Assembly: GCF_954871325.1 (NCBI RefSeq)
Contig: NC_088775.1
Span: forward strand, 83,057,561-83,121,560
Direction of reading: 5' to 3'
Length of the DNA: 64,000 nucleotides
DNA from: Gordionus sp. m RMFG-2023
Lineage: Eukaryota > Nematomorpha > Gordioida > Chordodea > Parachordodidae
Below, one piece after another: positions 1-12,500 of the stretch. Made by a program: the position numbers and the translations under genes. The notes under the pieces are model-generated. The model saw only the letters and a program-made list of their open reading frames with translations, ran no database searches and had not been told where the DNA came from. The first letter of the stretch is position 1, and each line of letters starts with the position of its first letter.

Positions 1-768
1 TATTTTTATATAATTATGAAATGCATTTTAATAAATTCGGTCATTTGTAATATATTTCAATGTTTATATAACTTTTTAAATAGCCATTTTATATAATAAA
101 GATACAATATATTTTATATAAACTATTTGGATATAAATAAACTATTATAAAAAGAAATAAAATTCAAGAATATTCAATAATATTTTTCTCTCAAATTCTT
201 GGGGCAAACAAAAATACGACTCTATTTTAAAATTAATATAATAGCATTCCTCCCCCTCTCAAATTTTAGAATTATATATGTGAGGACTAACCCTTCTAAA
301 TAACTGATCGTGAATTTAGAAACTAGCTAGTCTTAGCTGGTTTAAAAACTAGTTGGCTAATATAAAATTAGAAAGCTAATATCTAGTCAACTAAAATACA
401 AACAATATACTATCCAACTAATATTTGTTTTGTAATTTATCTTAAAGATTTTGTTTTGGGATATATTATATGATTTGTTTTTATCTCATTTATGCAAAAT
501 ATTTTCCCCATTTTTTGTACAATTTATGATTTTTAACTCAATTTTATTCCTTTTCTTATTCCTTTGTAATTTTTTCTACTCATTTGGAATATTTTAGGTA
601 ATTTTTTAACAAAAAAGATAGAAAAGTTTAATTAAAATTATTTAGAAAAATATGACGAATTATTCCAAAATGGAAAAAGAAAATACAAAATCAACGGAAA
701 ATGAAAGAAAAATTAAATTTAAAGAAATAATAAAAATGGATTTTTTGAGGGAAAAAATTAATTAGCCG
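1..768. other. AT-rich sequence without a recognisable gene
   Basis: I see no coding exon here. The only structure is a patch of short ACTAG/CTAGT and AGCTAA words around 322-400 that could fold on itself. It is not clearly bounded. Confidence 0.5.
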
Positions 769-1270
769 CAGCGTCGACATGAGCAGGGGGGGGGTTAGGA
801 ACAGTTTGCATCCAATTTTTCATGAGGTAGGTAGGGGATAGGCGTCACTAATGGGGGTAGGATAAATTTTTTTTTGGGTTATCCATTAAATTTTGAGATG
901 AAATAGGACAAAAAAATTTATACTAATACTATAGACCTAATTTTGATACAAAGATATTGCTGATTATCGACCAAATCTATATATTGCAAATAATCATAGT
1001 TCTCAACAACTCATTATGCTATAACAATGCTTTCATTTTAAATGAGGGGGTTTAATTGAATTCATGATCTAAAAAATAACTCCTTAATATTCACAATATT
1101 TTGGTAGTAGAGATAAAATAATTGAAGTTATTCCTTTTAAAATTTCTGAAAGGATGTTATAATTAAAAGGTTGTAAATAATAGGCGGAATTTTTTTAGGG
1201 GGGTAGGCATAGGTTTTTGAGTGGGGGGGGGGTGTTTACATTCAGTGAAAATCCTGTCATGTAGATGCTG
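769..1270. mobile_element. hAT-type MITE with 8 bp target duplication
   Basis: The ends are inverted repeats: CAGCGTCGACATGA at the left and TCATGTAGATGCTG at the right (11 of 14 bases pair). The element is flanked by ATTAGCCG (761-768) and ATTAGCTG (1271-1278), an 8 bp duplication with one difference. Eight-base duplications and CAG...CTG ends are the signature of hAT elements. The 502 bp interior has G runs and no coding capacity, so it must be non-autonomous. Confidence 0.75.
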
Positions 1271-1962
1271 ATTAGCTGATATAAAATGCCATGAGTAAAA
1301 ATAATCAAAATATTATAAAATGGTTACAATTCCCGAGAATTTAAAATTGTGTTTTCAGAAATATTCTTTAAAATTTCGAGAATGTTTGTACATCAGTAAT
1401 ATTTAAAACCATTTATCAAAAATAATTGAACAAGAGAATCGTATACTTACAAATTTTTTACCTTGACCTGGTAACCTACTTCTTAAAATACCGTCAAAAA
1501 AGAAAGTAAATATTAAAATCATTTAAAGTTCCTAATATTATAAGGTTATACTTATGATAACTATTTTAAATTGAAAATCGACAAACATTAGTGAAAATCA
1601 TATCACTATTAAAAATTATGACCCGTTTCATATTTAAAGGTCTAAATGGATAACTACAAAAAGTAATAAAAAAGGTAACTAAATAAATGAGTTAAAAACG
1701 ACTAAAATTATTCGAATTCAAATCAATATATATACCTAAATATTTCTCGAAATTGTATCTATTTATAACATTTTATTAAATACAAAAGTAAATTTTTTCA
1801 AACTATTTCTAATGTTGATTATGCAAACGGATAACTTAGTAAATATTTTTTTAAGTTGTTCAAACATATCTTTGAGAATATAATACTATATTAATTTTTA
1901 CTCTATATTTTATTATTTTTAACCTTTCCTACCCAATTTATTTATAAATTGAATTTCCTACA
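1271..1962. other. Upstream region of the FN3-like gene
   Basis: AT-rich sequence between the MITE and the first exon of the FN3-like gene. It probably contains that gene's promoter, but I cannot point to a convincing TATA box or initiator. Confidence 0.4.
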
Positions 1963-4083
1963 ATGATATCAAAAAGTTATTATAACTTATTCATAGGCTT
2001 GATATGCCTTGCTCTCATATATATTAACAATGGAACTTCTCTTGGTAAATTTATTATATTATTTTTATCTTAAATTTAATATAATGCTCATTGATTATTT
2101 TATAATGACCTTACTTTGTGGCGGTGTCTGGCCAATTTACATGTTAGGCTTATAAGATGATTGGTAGTAAAAAAATATTTTTAAGGAATAGTAGGTAAAG
2201 GGGATTGAAAATCTTGATGGTGTAGCTTCCAAATTGTAGTATGAAGATTATCAGAATAGTTAACAATTCAAATGCCAAACATATTTTAATTTAAACTATT
2301 TTTTTTTATCTAAAATGAACTTATATAGATAGCGTTAAACGAAATAGAAAATGCTTTCAAATGGAAAGTGAATCAATATATGGTATAAGAGATTTCAAAC
2401 TCGGCTTAACGGCAAATGACAACAATGACACATATAAATTGGAAATAAGATTTATGGCTCCCTACTCTTTGATCCCTAATTATACGATCTTAGGATATAA
2501 TCATATATTGCATAAATATGTAAATGAGACAAATCTGACCCCAGTTCTCAAAGATGGCTATATCAAATTCAAACCTAATACGGTTTTTATAAAGGAAATC
2601 TTGTAGAATTTTAATATTTTTTTCTTCAAATAACATAGAAACACTACAGATTCACTATAAAAAATTTAAATAAAGGCTCAAGATATTTATTAAAACTTGT
2701 GATTTTGCACAAAGATGGTGTAAGGGATCATTTTCCAGCTATGCACACATTTAAATGTAATATTTATTTAATTTATTCATCCTTTTTTGTTATCTTAGTT
2801 TTTACATTTCAGTAAGAAATATTTAATTTTAATAGTAATAATGTTTATTTTTATAAAAAATAAAACAAATTTTTTAAAATTTATTTTCTCTTACATTACA
2901 GATCAAGAATCACCAAGACTTATTAAAATTGGTATATTTCAATAAATCAAAATTATTTTCATTTATTTTAATTTGAGGAATCAAATAAAGTGACATATCA
3001 TTATATAATTGATGAATATCCACTTCTTTCCTAATCATCGGAATAAATAAAATGTTACTTATTAAAGTGACTACTCATTTGCATATAAGACTTTATAATG
3101 TATTATTTTAAAAGATGATTTTGCCCATGCTCCAAGAATACATACAGCCTATGTGGTTAATTTTGATGATGAAAAATTGGGCATTTCGGTATATTGGAAA
3201 TCTAATCATCTCCTCAAAGAAAATTATAAAGGTTATTTCATTCAACTGTTGCCTACGCACCCAGACTTATATTTACCTAGACATGAACTTTTAAAAGATG
3301 TAAGTAACACAAGTGATCTCATTCGACTGTTGCCTATGCATCCAAACTTATATTTCCCTACAAATGAATTTTTAAAAGATGTAAGTAACAAAATATACTA
3401 TATTTATAATAAGATAGATTTGAGCCTAAATATTCATGATTAGCTGGGATAAATGTAGCTGAACTTTATTAATTTTTTAATTTTGTTTTATTATAATATT
3501 AGATAGCCTCGTAATTTTATTCTTATATACAAATAAAATCATTGTTTTTGAGTAGCGTCTGTGGCTAATGTGAGTGCATATATCCTCTATCGTATAGATC
3601 TGACTTCGAATCCAGCAAGGATCAAATTTTTTTCTGAAGCTAACTAGGTGATTATATTAAAATAAAAGTGGGTCTCTTACTTCATTTTAATAAAAATTGG
3701 TCTTTAATTGTCTAATTGCTCTACGATGATCAATCATATTGATCATTACCCTGACTAGTTAGAAAATGTAACAAACAGCATGTATATAATTTTATACCCT
3801 CAAATTACAAAATATGGCACACTGTTTTATAATCTTCAAACTTGGTCGTAAATACTTAGTTTCCATAATACATAGTATATTTTTTTAAATACTCTTCATA
3901 AAATTTTTTAATTTTTATTATGAATTTTTATTTTATTAGCTGACAACTACCTATTACATTTTTCGTAATGTGATACCGAAAAGAGAATACAGAATAACGT
4001 TGTCCGTTTTATCAAATATTGAAGAAACAACTTATGAAGAGATCATCTTCAATGCTCACAATGTCTTCATAAATACTTCCTGA
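1963..4083 (+). CDS. Secreted protein with two fibronectin type III-like domains (6 exons)
   Basis: Inferred exons are 1963-2044, 2329-2602, 2650-2717, 2902-2931, 3115-3299 and 3940-4083. All junctions are GT-AG and the phases match (1, 2, 1, 1, 0), giving 783 nt or 260 aa. Exon 1 encodes a signal peptide (MISKSYYNLFIGLICLALIY). Exons 2-3 end in FTIKNLNKGSRYLLKLVI, which looks like the F-G strands of an FN3 fold. Exons 5-6 make a second one: APRI, then GISVYWK, then FRNVIPKREYRITLSVLS. I see no transmembrane segment after the signal, so it is probably secreted. FN3 domains bind proteins or glycans; no partner can be inferred. The 30 bp exon 4 forms the interdomain linker. The exon 5 acceptor is weak. 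The domain call rests on pattern only, and the exon chain is inferred. Confidence 0.62.
3239..3400 (+). repeat. 81 bp tandem duplication carrying a second splice donor
   Basis: The end of exon 5 of the FN3-like gene and its donor (AAAGAT|GTAAGTAAC at 3300) are repeated 81 bp downstream (donor at 3381). The offset is a multiple of three and the frame between the two donors is open. Use of the second donor would insert 27 residues into the second FN3-like domain. The copies differ at about a dozen positions, so the duplication is not recent. Confidence 0.8.
3551..3625 (+). repeat. tRNA-like SINE head in an intron
   Basis: The sequence TGTGGCTAATGTGAG resembles a tRNA A box, and GACTTCGAATCC about 35 bp on matches a B box. 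No complete cloverleaf can be drawn. It lies in the last intron of the FN3-like gene. A tRNA-derived SINE fragment is the best reading; a decayed tRNA gene is possible. Confidence 0.4.
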
Positions 4084-5162
4084 ATGTTAAGCTATTATAA
4101 TAATATTTTATGTTATAAATTAAAATGGGTTATTTTTTTTGTAGTATATATTTATTATCGTATAATATGAGGTGTATTTTTATTACTTTACAATTTATTA
4201 ATCAATTATCATTTATATTAGTTTATTTTAAAAATAGTTATATATAATATTATTTATATAAAAATCTTTTTCGCCATTTATCAATTGACTCACAATTAAG
4301 AGATAAAATTTATTTAAAATAAGTTAGAGAAATGGGATTCGATTGAAATAATTAATAACATCCAAATATTTAAATCATAATTTGCATCATTATTTACAAT
4401 AGCTATATTCCCTCTTTACATATTATATAACAAAATATTAGAAATTATTCCAAATCATAAATAAAGGGAAAATATACATATAAAATGTAAAAATGGTTAT
4501 AAATTAAAATTAAAAACGTTTCAGGAAATTTCTAAATAAAAAAATAAATAAAAAAGCAATAAGAATATTTTTTTATTATTAGTTTGGAATCCTCACGGAC
4601 ATTATAATCTACCAATTTATTATTGTAAATTTTTCCCATGCATCTTAAAGGCTAATGTCAACTATCACATAGTCAACATATAGCAATTGTTAAAAAAAAA
4701 CGACCAATTTTTTTCATAATGTAGTAAGGCTCATTTACTTTTTAATATATATTAACAGAATTACGTGACCGAGTCCGATCTAATATATACACTCCCTCCC
4801 CTAGGAAGGGCCACCTAGTTGTCTTCAGAAAAGCATGATTTATATTGGATTTAACCTCAGAACTATATATGATTGAGTTACGCGCACTTATCTGAATAGG
4901 TCACAGACGCCCTCGGAAAATGACTATTTTTTAAATATATTATAATATTGACTTCCGGTAAAAAATTTGAAGTGATAGAACGGTAAATATTATTTTATTT
5001 TAATCATATTTATTTACAGATTCTATGAACATTATATCTCAATATTGATAGCAATTATAACTTACACTAAAGAAATTAAGCTTAAAATCAGCCATCACCC
5101 ACCTTTAAAGTAATTAAATTATACTGTAGTTCTCGGGTATAGGCTTTTTCTTTGTCCCACTC
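4084..5162. other. Intergenic AT-rich sequence
   Basis: I see no supportable gene, array or transposon end here. Confidence 0.4.
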
Positions 5163-5377
5163 CTTTTAAATTAAAGCCTATAGAGGTTTAAGCAACATTT
5201 TTCGAAATGTTGTGCCTGCAAGTACGTGCGGCTTGCCCACAAACGTGTAGAGGGCTCCTCATATTTTTACTTTTATACCCAAATTAAATTGTTCCAATTA
5301 GATGGAAATGAGGAAAACCTAGCGTAGCTCTTTTGTGTATTCAACGTTAGAGGGCGATGCTCTATATATCACGTATT
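5163..5377 (+). repeat. Dispersed repeat with a hairpin, shared with the LINE tail at 31905-32150
   Basis: This block matches the reverse complement of 31905-32150, for example GCGGCTTGCCCACAAACGTG and GAGGAAAACCTA. In the other copy it directly follows a LINE reverse transcriptase fragment, so it is probably a LINE 3' tail. Positions 5193-5212 form a perfect 8 bp stem (CAACATTT/AAATGTTG) with a TTCG loop. The other copy has a different 10 bp stem at the same place. Confidence 0.65.
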
Positions 5378-5620
5378 ACTTGTATTACTTTTTATGAATT
5401 CAAATTTATCTTTTCAATTCAACTTTTTATTTTTGTAATTCAACTTATTTTACTTATTATTTTTCGTAACCTTACTTTTTGTTTTTATGTATATTCTAAT
5501 TTATATTTTAGAAAATGTATATATACCTTAAGAAAAGAAAAAGAAGTTAGTTAATAAAATATATTTTTACTGACTCGCACCTCGCGCCATATCGTTAAGA
5601 TCCTTATTCTTTTCGATATA
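5378..5620. repeat. Repeat shared, inverted, with the 3' part of the 54-59 kb gypsy element
   Basis: The segment around 5545-5606 (AGTTAGTTAATAAAATATAT, then TTTTTACTGACTCG and CCATATCGT) is nearly identical to the reverse complement of about 58430-58490. Weaker similarity extends to the left. It may be an LTR or tail fragment of a third retroelement present at both places. The open frame across it (5357-5554) is low-complexity and unlikely to be a gene. Confidence 0.5.
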
Positions 5621-6501
5621 TTAAAAAAACATTGTTTATCTCGATTGTATCACATTTTGTTTGATTAAATATCGCATCATGAGATATTTAACATTAACCT
5701 ATCTAATACATACTCTATATGAAAAGTAAATTAGCTTTGGATTCAGGGTTATATTAAAACAAACAATAAATATTTGTATAAATACAAATAATAGAAAATC
5801 AAATTTTGTGAATTTTCTTTTTATTTACTATCGAGTACTTGGTCATGATTTTAGATGCTAGAGTGATATACTATGGATATTTCCTATGAGAGACTCTTTT
5901 AATAGCATGTAAGGTTTACATTTCGCTATTTACGTTTGGAAAACAAGTTCTTTAAGTTTTTTCTAGTATAATTTAATTCTTTTAAAAAAAGTATAATGTG
6001 GTAACCAAGTATTTGGAAGAGCTGAGAATTTTATATAAAATTGAAAAATAAATATGTTATTAGTCCATTAAAATTTTTTTATATTAACCCTACCCCGCAT
6101 CTTTTTAACTTCCTATCTCCTTAATCTACCGGTTCGAGAGTAGATTGGTTTTAGAAGAAAAATTATTCAATACTTTCCCATCGTTTAAATCACCGCTTAG
6201 AATTAGTGGTATTCAATGCAATAAGAATTGTTACAAGCGTTAATCACTTTAAAACCTTTAGGCACAATATATAGTTTATATAGTCAGTCTAACAAAAATA
6301 AAAAGGCATTATATCAAATAACGTCTGACTAAAAATTGAATGAGTATTTGATGTAAGATGGGCGTATATCAGCTTTTATATTGCGGTAGGTTGGAATTAA
6401 AAAAATTTAGCAATTTTAGCAATAGTTAATCTAACGGGCTGTCCACCATATATGAAAGTGGTGAGTTCTTATCAGATCTCGCCTTGATTTGATGTATGAT
6501 G
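5621..6501. other. Intergenic AT-rich sequence
   Basis: No gene or bounded element recognised. Confidence 0.4.
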
Positions 6502-6909
6502 TAGGGATTTGCAAATCACAGCCCGGCCGGCACCCGGCCTGAGCCCGAGTCCTGCTGGAACAAGTTTCAGATCAGGTCGGGTCTGTTAAAAAATAATCTT
6601 GGTTTGGGCTGGGTATGGCCTAATATTTAAAAAAAAATTGAGCCGAGCCGGGTTGGGATTAATTTTTTAAATATGACATCTTTACATTTTGTCAAATGAT
6701 TGATATATTTTAAAAATCTGGTGCTAATATTTTTTATTTATAGAATTCTTTTTTTTTACAATCAAAAAAAAAATTAAATTTTTGTATATTTAAATAAATT
6801 CGGGCCGGGCCGAGCTGACAAATAATTTTTATTTCGGATCCGGTTAGGTACAAATTTAAAAAATTATTAGGGGGCACGATAAATTTTTTTAAAATTATAT
6901 CGATCACTA
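6502..6909. mobile_element. hAT-type MITE with GGCCCG-rich subtermini
   Basis: The element is flanked by identical 8 bp copies of GTATGATG (6494-6501 and 6910-6917). It starts TAGGGATTTGC and ends GATCACTA. Inside each end are GC-rich words (GCCCGGCCGGC, CGGGCCGGGCCGAG) that stand out in this AT-rich window. The same GC-rich pattern recurs in the elements at 18122, 20732, 24469 and 62669. It has no coding capacity. Confidence 0.8.
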
Positions 6910-7674
6910 GTATGATGTACTATTTGAATTATCCGATTAGTCTTTGAGGCATCTGACAAGAATAATCAATTTAAAATATTCCTTCTGGTTATATTTTTAA
7001 TTAACACTAACCATATAATATTTATCTATGAAAGACTTATAATTATCTGAAAATCTCTGTAATTCGTATTTATGTCAAATTTGTGGCCATTTTCCTTAAT
7101 TAGACTATCTATTAATTTCACAGAGTTTAAAAAGAGTTCCGGCTTCTTATAACTATTTTACAGATATCTTCCTATTTTTATTTAAAAATTACTGCACAGT
7201 TTGGAGACTGCCCATGTCTATTCCTTGAGTTGGAACACAATTTACACTTACAAAATATAGACTTTGTACCCTTCATTTTATTTAATGGTGTAAAAATGTT
7301 TCATATTCAGACAGGGCAGGATTGAATCATCTTCAATTGAAGAAATATGTATAATTGACACTCGATTGAAAATTTACCGCACAAATTTTGGTAGTTGATG
7401 TGAAATAAAAACTCGCCTTAAATTATTTATAAAACTTAAAAAATAAATAAAAGTTATTTTGATACAATAAAATATGATTTTTCCCTAACTTTCATGAAAA
7501 AATTTAAAATATCGGGTAACGTTTTTTCGTTACCGTTACTTAAAAAATAAAATGATGCGTTAGTCGTTATTTGTAACCTCTAGAAGAAAGTTATAAATGG
7601 TATCCCTTTTCTTCAAAAAGATAACACCTTTAGTAACGATGTTACTTTATTTTAAATGTTATATTGTGGCTTTA
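6910..7674. other. Intergenic sequence with a GTTACC-rich patch
   Basis: No gene is supported. A patch at 7500-7650 (GGTAACGTTTTTTCGTTACC and neighbours) resembles sequence near 23690-23740 and may be the remains of a small inverted-repeat element. Confidence 0.35.
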
Positions 7675-7990
7675 TTTTTGTGCTATTCAGGTATAGAAAT
7701 AAAATGATATCGTAATTTATGAAATTTATTTTTAGTATATTACACCAATAATTTTAAAATTTCAAATGAATATTGTATATTAGAATATAATGCATTACAC
7801 TAAATATTCCTCATCGACATATTATGCACACCATAGCGGTTTTAAAAGATAGAATCTGTGAAACATACTTCTTATCAGCCTTATCACCATAATCTCCGAA
7901 AATGAAAATTTCCAATCATAAATTAGAAATCAGCATCTGAGGTCTAGTCATGCTCACTTTCCTACCTCCACTATAAACAAATAATCCTCC
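7675..7990. repeat. Diverged direct repeat, upstream copy flanking a cysteine-rich gene
   Basis: This block aligns with about 8755-9070, on the other side of the gene at 8321. Shared words include AAATAAAATGATAT, ATTATGCA-CATAG and CTTCTTATCAG. The downstream copy is the 3' flank of the gene, so the upstream copy may mark the 3' flank of a lost tandem paralogue. Confidence 0.5.
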
Positions 7991-8320
7991 AAAATAACTA
8001 TAGTTAATTTTTTTATTAATTATTCATATCTATGTATTTTTAAAAAAAATTTTCCTTCGGGTTATTGACGGCATTGTTGGCTAGGTACTTTATTTTTTTT
8101 CTCTTCTTTTATCATTTATATTTAGTTATTATTAGGTTTATATCCAATATTTTTCAATAATGCATAAATTCATTTATATTTTATATAATCTTTTTGTTTT
8201 TAAAAGAATCAATTAACCGCATGGAAATGGAAATCGTATAGAATTGATTGCACAAATAATACCTTTATTTCTAAATTTTATATCAGCAAATCTTTAATTT
8301 GATCTTTTATAGTTCTTAAA

Positions 8321-8646
8321 ATGGTTCAGTCAATTAAATTTTTCCTTTATGTGATCCTAGTATTCTCAGCCATAATAGGTAAAAATCATTAAATAAAATA
8401 ATATAAACATATTAAAAAATAATATCTATTTCAAATTATATAGGAATTCGACCTGCTGTAGATGTTAGCATGAATGAAACAAGAAAAACTTCTATGTGCC
8501 CTCCAGGGGTCTTTGTATTCCAGTGTTACTTATCTCCATGTTATAATAAAAACTGTACAAATTATCCTTTGGCAAAGTGTTTTCCTAACTATTGCGGAGG
8601 GTGCAGGCACGATTTTTATCTTGATGGGAGAAAAGTTATGTGTTAA
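8321..8646 (+). CDS. Secreted 8-cysteine peptide, CPPG/YCGGC family (2 exons)
   Basis: Exon 1 (8321-8378) encodes a signal peptide, MVQSIKFFLYVILVFSAII. A 65 bp GT-AG intron in phase 1 follows. Exon 2 (8444-8646) encodes a mature chain beginning GIRPAVDVSMNETRK and then one module with spacing C-x8-C-x4-C-x4-C-x7-C-x4-C-x2-C-x12-C, including CPPG, YLSPC, FPNYCGGC and DGRKVMC. The full protein is 87 aa. Eight cysteines imply four disulfides and secretion. The PxA-C-xxNYCGGC core recalls modules seen in other invertebrate extracellular proteins, but I do not know a named function. Five paralogues lie within 23 kb. A longer open frame across exon 2 in another phase is a shadow. Confidence 0.85.
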
Positions 8647-8754
8647 AACAATCAATAATTTCGTAATCAGAATAACGAATTAATTATATATTTAATTATT
8701 AAAAATATGCAACGATCATTATGCGAAAAAAGTTAACATTATAATATCGTATTA

Positions 8755-9070
8755 TTTTTGTATTATTGAATTATTTCAATATAATATAAATAAAATGATA
8801 TAAAAATTTATGAGATTTATCATAAGCACATTTTACAAACAATTTGAAATTTCAAATATACATATCGCCTTGCACTTAATATCTCTCCAGCAATATTATG
8901 CATATCATAGGTGATTTTAGGGTGAGAAGGATCAAAATATATATTTCTTATCAGACTTATTGACGATGGCATTCATTCTACGACAATGATCGGAAAAAAG
9001 AAATAGAATACAACTAATTTGAGGCCTACATAACACAATTTCAGGTCTACTCATAACACGCTTTTCCAAC
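8755..9070. repeat. Diverged direct repeat, downstream copy
   Basis: Partner of 7675-7990. A 61-codon open frame on the minus strand (8932-9117) crosses it, but the partner copy is not open in that frame, so I read it as non-coding. Confidence 0.5.
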
Positions 9071-9209
9071 ATGCTTTTAATATATATCGGAACCTGGTTA
9101 CATATAACAATATACAACCAAAACCCCAGCTATACCACATCAAATAAAATTAGGAGAAATAGTGCAATGGTGTAGTAGATATCCTTGATTCGTAAAATAT
9201 ATAGAACCT

Positions 9210-9565
9210 TAGGTCATTTCCAGACAGAACATTTTTTCAAAGCGGTTTTTGGGTATTGTTAACAACAATCAATTTTTTATTTCCAATAAAAATATATATG
9301 TAGAATTATTTTTTTTAAATGTAATATAATATTTTAAAAATAAAAACAATCCAGATCCCCATTTTTTTAATCGTAAATAGAAAACAAACTGTTGATTCTA
9401 AAAAGGATTAAATGGCGTTTTGAAATGTGGCTCCGGATTGTTTTTTAAATATTATATTATATAAAAAAATTAATAAGACAAGTTAGTATCCTTTGTTTGG
9501 AAATAAAAAAAAATTGCTGGTAAAATTACCCAAAAACCGCTTTGAAAAAACATTTTGGAAATAGC
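9210..9565. mobile_element. MITE with about 80 bp terminal inverted repeats
   Basis: The two ends pair over roughly 80 bp: a left arm with ATTTCCAGACAGAACATTTT and CAAAGCGGTTTTTGGGTA, and a right arm whose reverse complement reads ATTTCCAAAATGTTTTTT and CAAAGCGGTTTTTGGGTA. CCTTAG occurs at both borders and may be part of a target duplication. The short AT-rich centre has no coding capacity. Confidence 0.65.
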
Positions 9566-12500
9566 CTTAGTTCAAATGTCTAATTATCTGATTTTACTCT
9601 TCCGAGTTAGTTTCTACAACAGACGGGTTTCAATTCACGAGCACTTCTACCCTTTATTTAAAAACAAAATTCAACATTCCCCTCCGTGCACGTTCTTACA
9701 CAAAAAATTGTCTAATTAATTAGTTTTAAAAATCCTTTTTTATATCTTAATTTATTTTGGATATATATTTTTTTAGAAACTTGCAAAATATGCAAAATTT
9801 TGTAATAAACAATTAATTTTTAATATATATGTTAGTAAGCTCTAACATAACCCGTAATAATTATAAAAACTAATTTGTCGGTCCTTAAATTGTTTAATTT
9901 TCAAAAGCCAAGCGGGCAGGTTTAAACTCGTCCATTGCAAACCAAGGTGGAATAAGTCTCTTAAGTGTACATATGATGGTGTTATGTTTGACCCTATATT
10001 TTTAATTAAATTTCGTAAAGTTAGTTTGTTAAGTTATGCCTAAAATATTTACCTTTATTAAATAAGATTTCATCTTATTAACATATTTATTTTAAAATTT
10101 GATCCAAAAATAATCAAATATATATAAGAATTATTATATTACAGGTAATCAGAAATCATTAAAAATATCGTCAAAAATCTAAAAATTTTAATTACTGAAT
10201 GAAAACCTATTTTAACACCAAATCTTTCTTTTATAATTTGATAAGATTTTAGTCATTCTAACCAAGAAATTTTATAAAACAAAAAATTAACATATGAATA
10301 AAATGCGGAGTAGAACATTCTACACTTTGAATAGTAAAATTTTAGTACTTTAAATGTCAAAATTAAAAAAAAATTTATTTAAAAATATGAAGGTTGGTTC
10401 TTGTGTACAAGGAACGAACTAAGAAATATCCAAAGCAAGATTGATGGGAGATGGTTTTAAAAGTATTTCATTTCTATAAGAGAATGGTATTTATCATAAG
10501 CTGGCAATAATATTTTCGCAAATATATTAACCATGAATCAAAAATTGTAAAATTTTGATTGGACTTAATGATATTAAGATCATTATTATCATTTCTCTGT
10601 CAAATTTAAGAAATAATTCGTATTTTTCCTCATTTGAAGCAAATAAATTTTGCAATTTATATAATATAAAAATAACAAAAATACTTTCTACCATTTTGAA
10701 TGATTTTATTCAAATATATGATATCGTTTCTCCTAATTATTCTGATCAAACAGAAACTTTTTATATGTGCAAGCTTTTTTATCCAATTTTGATTTTGAAT
10801 ATTATGATAAATGAATTAAAAAAGAGATTTTGTCAAGAAAACGCAAAAATTTTAATGATATTCCTATGATATTCAACTATAAATGAATGTGCAACAATGA
10901 CTAACAGGCGTAGTGAACTTATTTTATCAAATAGTTTAACCTTATAATTTATATTTTATCCAATTTTAGGCGTTAATGTCTGTTAGTGAATATATCGGAT
11001 ATTTATTCTATATTATCATTATCCAAAATAGTTAAATATATTATACTTATAAAAAAATTTCTCTTTGAGATTGGTAAAAATCAGAAACCAACAGTAAATG
11101 CTTCCTTATGATATGACCTAATAGGTTTTAGCAAAAGATTAATTAGAAATATTACATTGACAATAATGTATAAAATCTTAATTGCTTTTATCATATCACT
11201 CTGGTCCTTATTTTCTAGTTACTAAATGATTCGTTTCTAATGTGGTGGCATCCTCGTGTAAATAACACAAGGCCTCAATATTTTTGCATAATTATTTCTT
11301 CTAAAATTTTTAGTGTTATTATGTATGCTGTTTATCGATGAGTTAATAATAGGATAATAGCCCTTAGATTGCCTATAACGAATTTATTTTAAATAATATA
11401 GTTGTGATTACTTTCAAAAATGAGCTGTTAAACAGTGAGAAAAAAAAATAGTTTAGAGCAATCAAAAGATTTATTGATGTCTAAATAATTGATTGAGATA
11501 ATTTATTTCTGCTTATTTAAACTAAAGAAGAGAAAAGGACTAAACATTTTACGTAGAAAATAGATAATAATATGAACAGTAAAGGGGATGAGAAAATATA
11601 CATCTTTTCGACATTCCATTTAATTTATCAATAAATACCTATCTCTTATTACATATAATGGCGATAATAGGATTCTAGAGGAGTTATTGTGAAGGTTTAA
11701 GAGGAGGGTTTAGCTATGCATATATTGGTAATAATTTGTTTTAAATTGGTTAAAGAAAATCTAGAAAATATGCTGGAGAAACATCTTGTCAGTTAAGAGA
11801 ATTATTTAATAGATAATCTTGTTACAATATATGGAATTTGATTGGTAGTATAATGCAAATAGTAAAAAAAATTAATGGTTCTCGGAAAAAGTAAATCTAG
11901 TAAATATTTTATAGAAATAAAAAAAAATTTGTTTTGCCTAAAATTATATTTTAATACCTTACTAATGCTAATCATTTGGCATAAAATTTTCCTTAGTTTC
12001 CTCTATATTTTTTTTTCTTCTGCGGACATTGAAATATGGTGCAATTTTTTTAAAAAAATAAATATTTTAAAATTATGGTATATTTATTCAGATATAAAAA
12101 TAAAACTCGCTTGTTTTTCCAGATTATAACTATTAAAATTTAATTTCATAGCTAAAATATAACTTAACGAATTCTTCTTCTTTAGCTCAAATTTATATTT
12201 GAAGATAATCATAATTTATAAATAACACTAACTAATTTCATTATTCTTCACAATATTGAAATCGAATTCATCATTCATATTTGAAGAATACGCATAACTA
12301 GGGCTCTGAGACCAACAACACCAAAAAATTTTGCTTTTCATTTCTAAAAAACGTGATTTTTTTTGTTTGATTTCAATGCGTTTTTTAATATTTAATTTAA
12401 AAATAAACCCCCCTACTTTCTAAAAAAAAATAGCTGCAAAATATCCATTTTGCGTTTTTTTAAACAAAATTAGTTGTTTTTTTTTATAAAAATATGGCGT

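Noticed and set aside
8474-8683. 69-codon open frame overlapping the cysteine-rich exon
   Set aside because: It is out of phase with the conserved eight-cysteine frame of exon 2 and is a shadow.
8932-9117. 61-codon open frame on the minus strand
   Set aside because: It lies in a repeated block whose other copy (7675-7990) is not open in the same frame.
10555-10869. 104-codon open frame on the plus strand
   Set aside because: Residue content is what random AT-rich DNA gives, the start is not an ordinary ATG context, and no domain or splice structure supports it.
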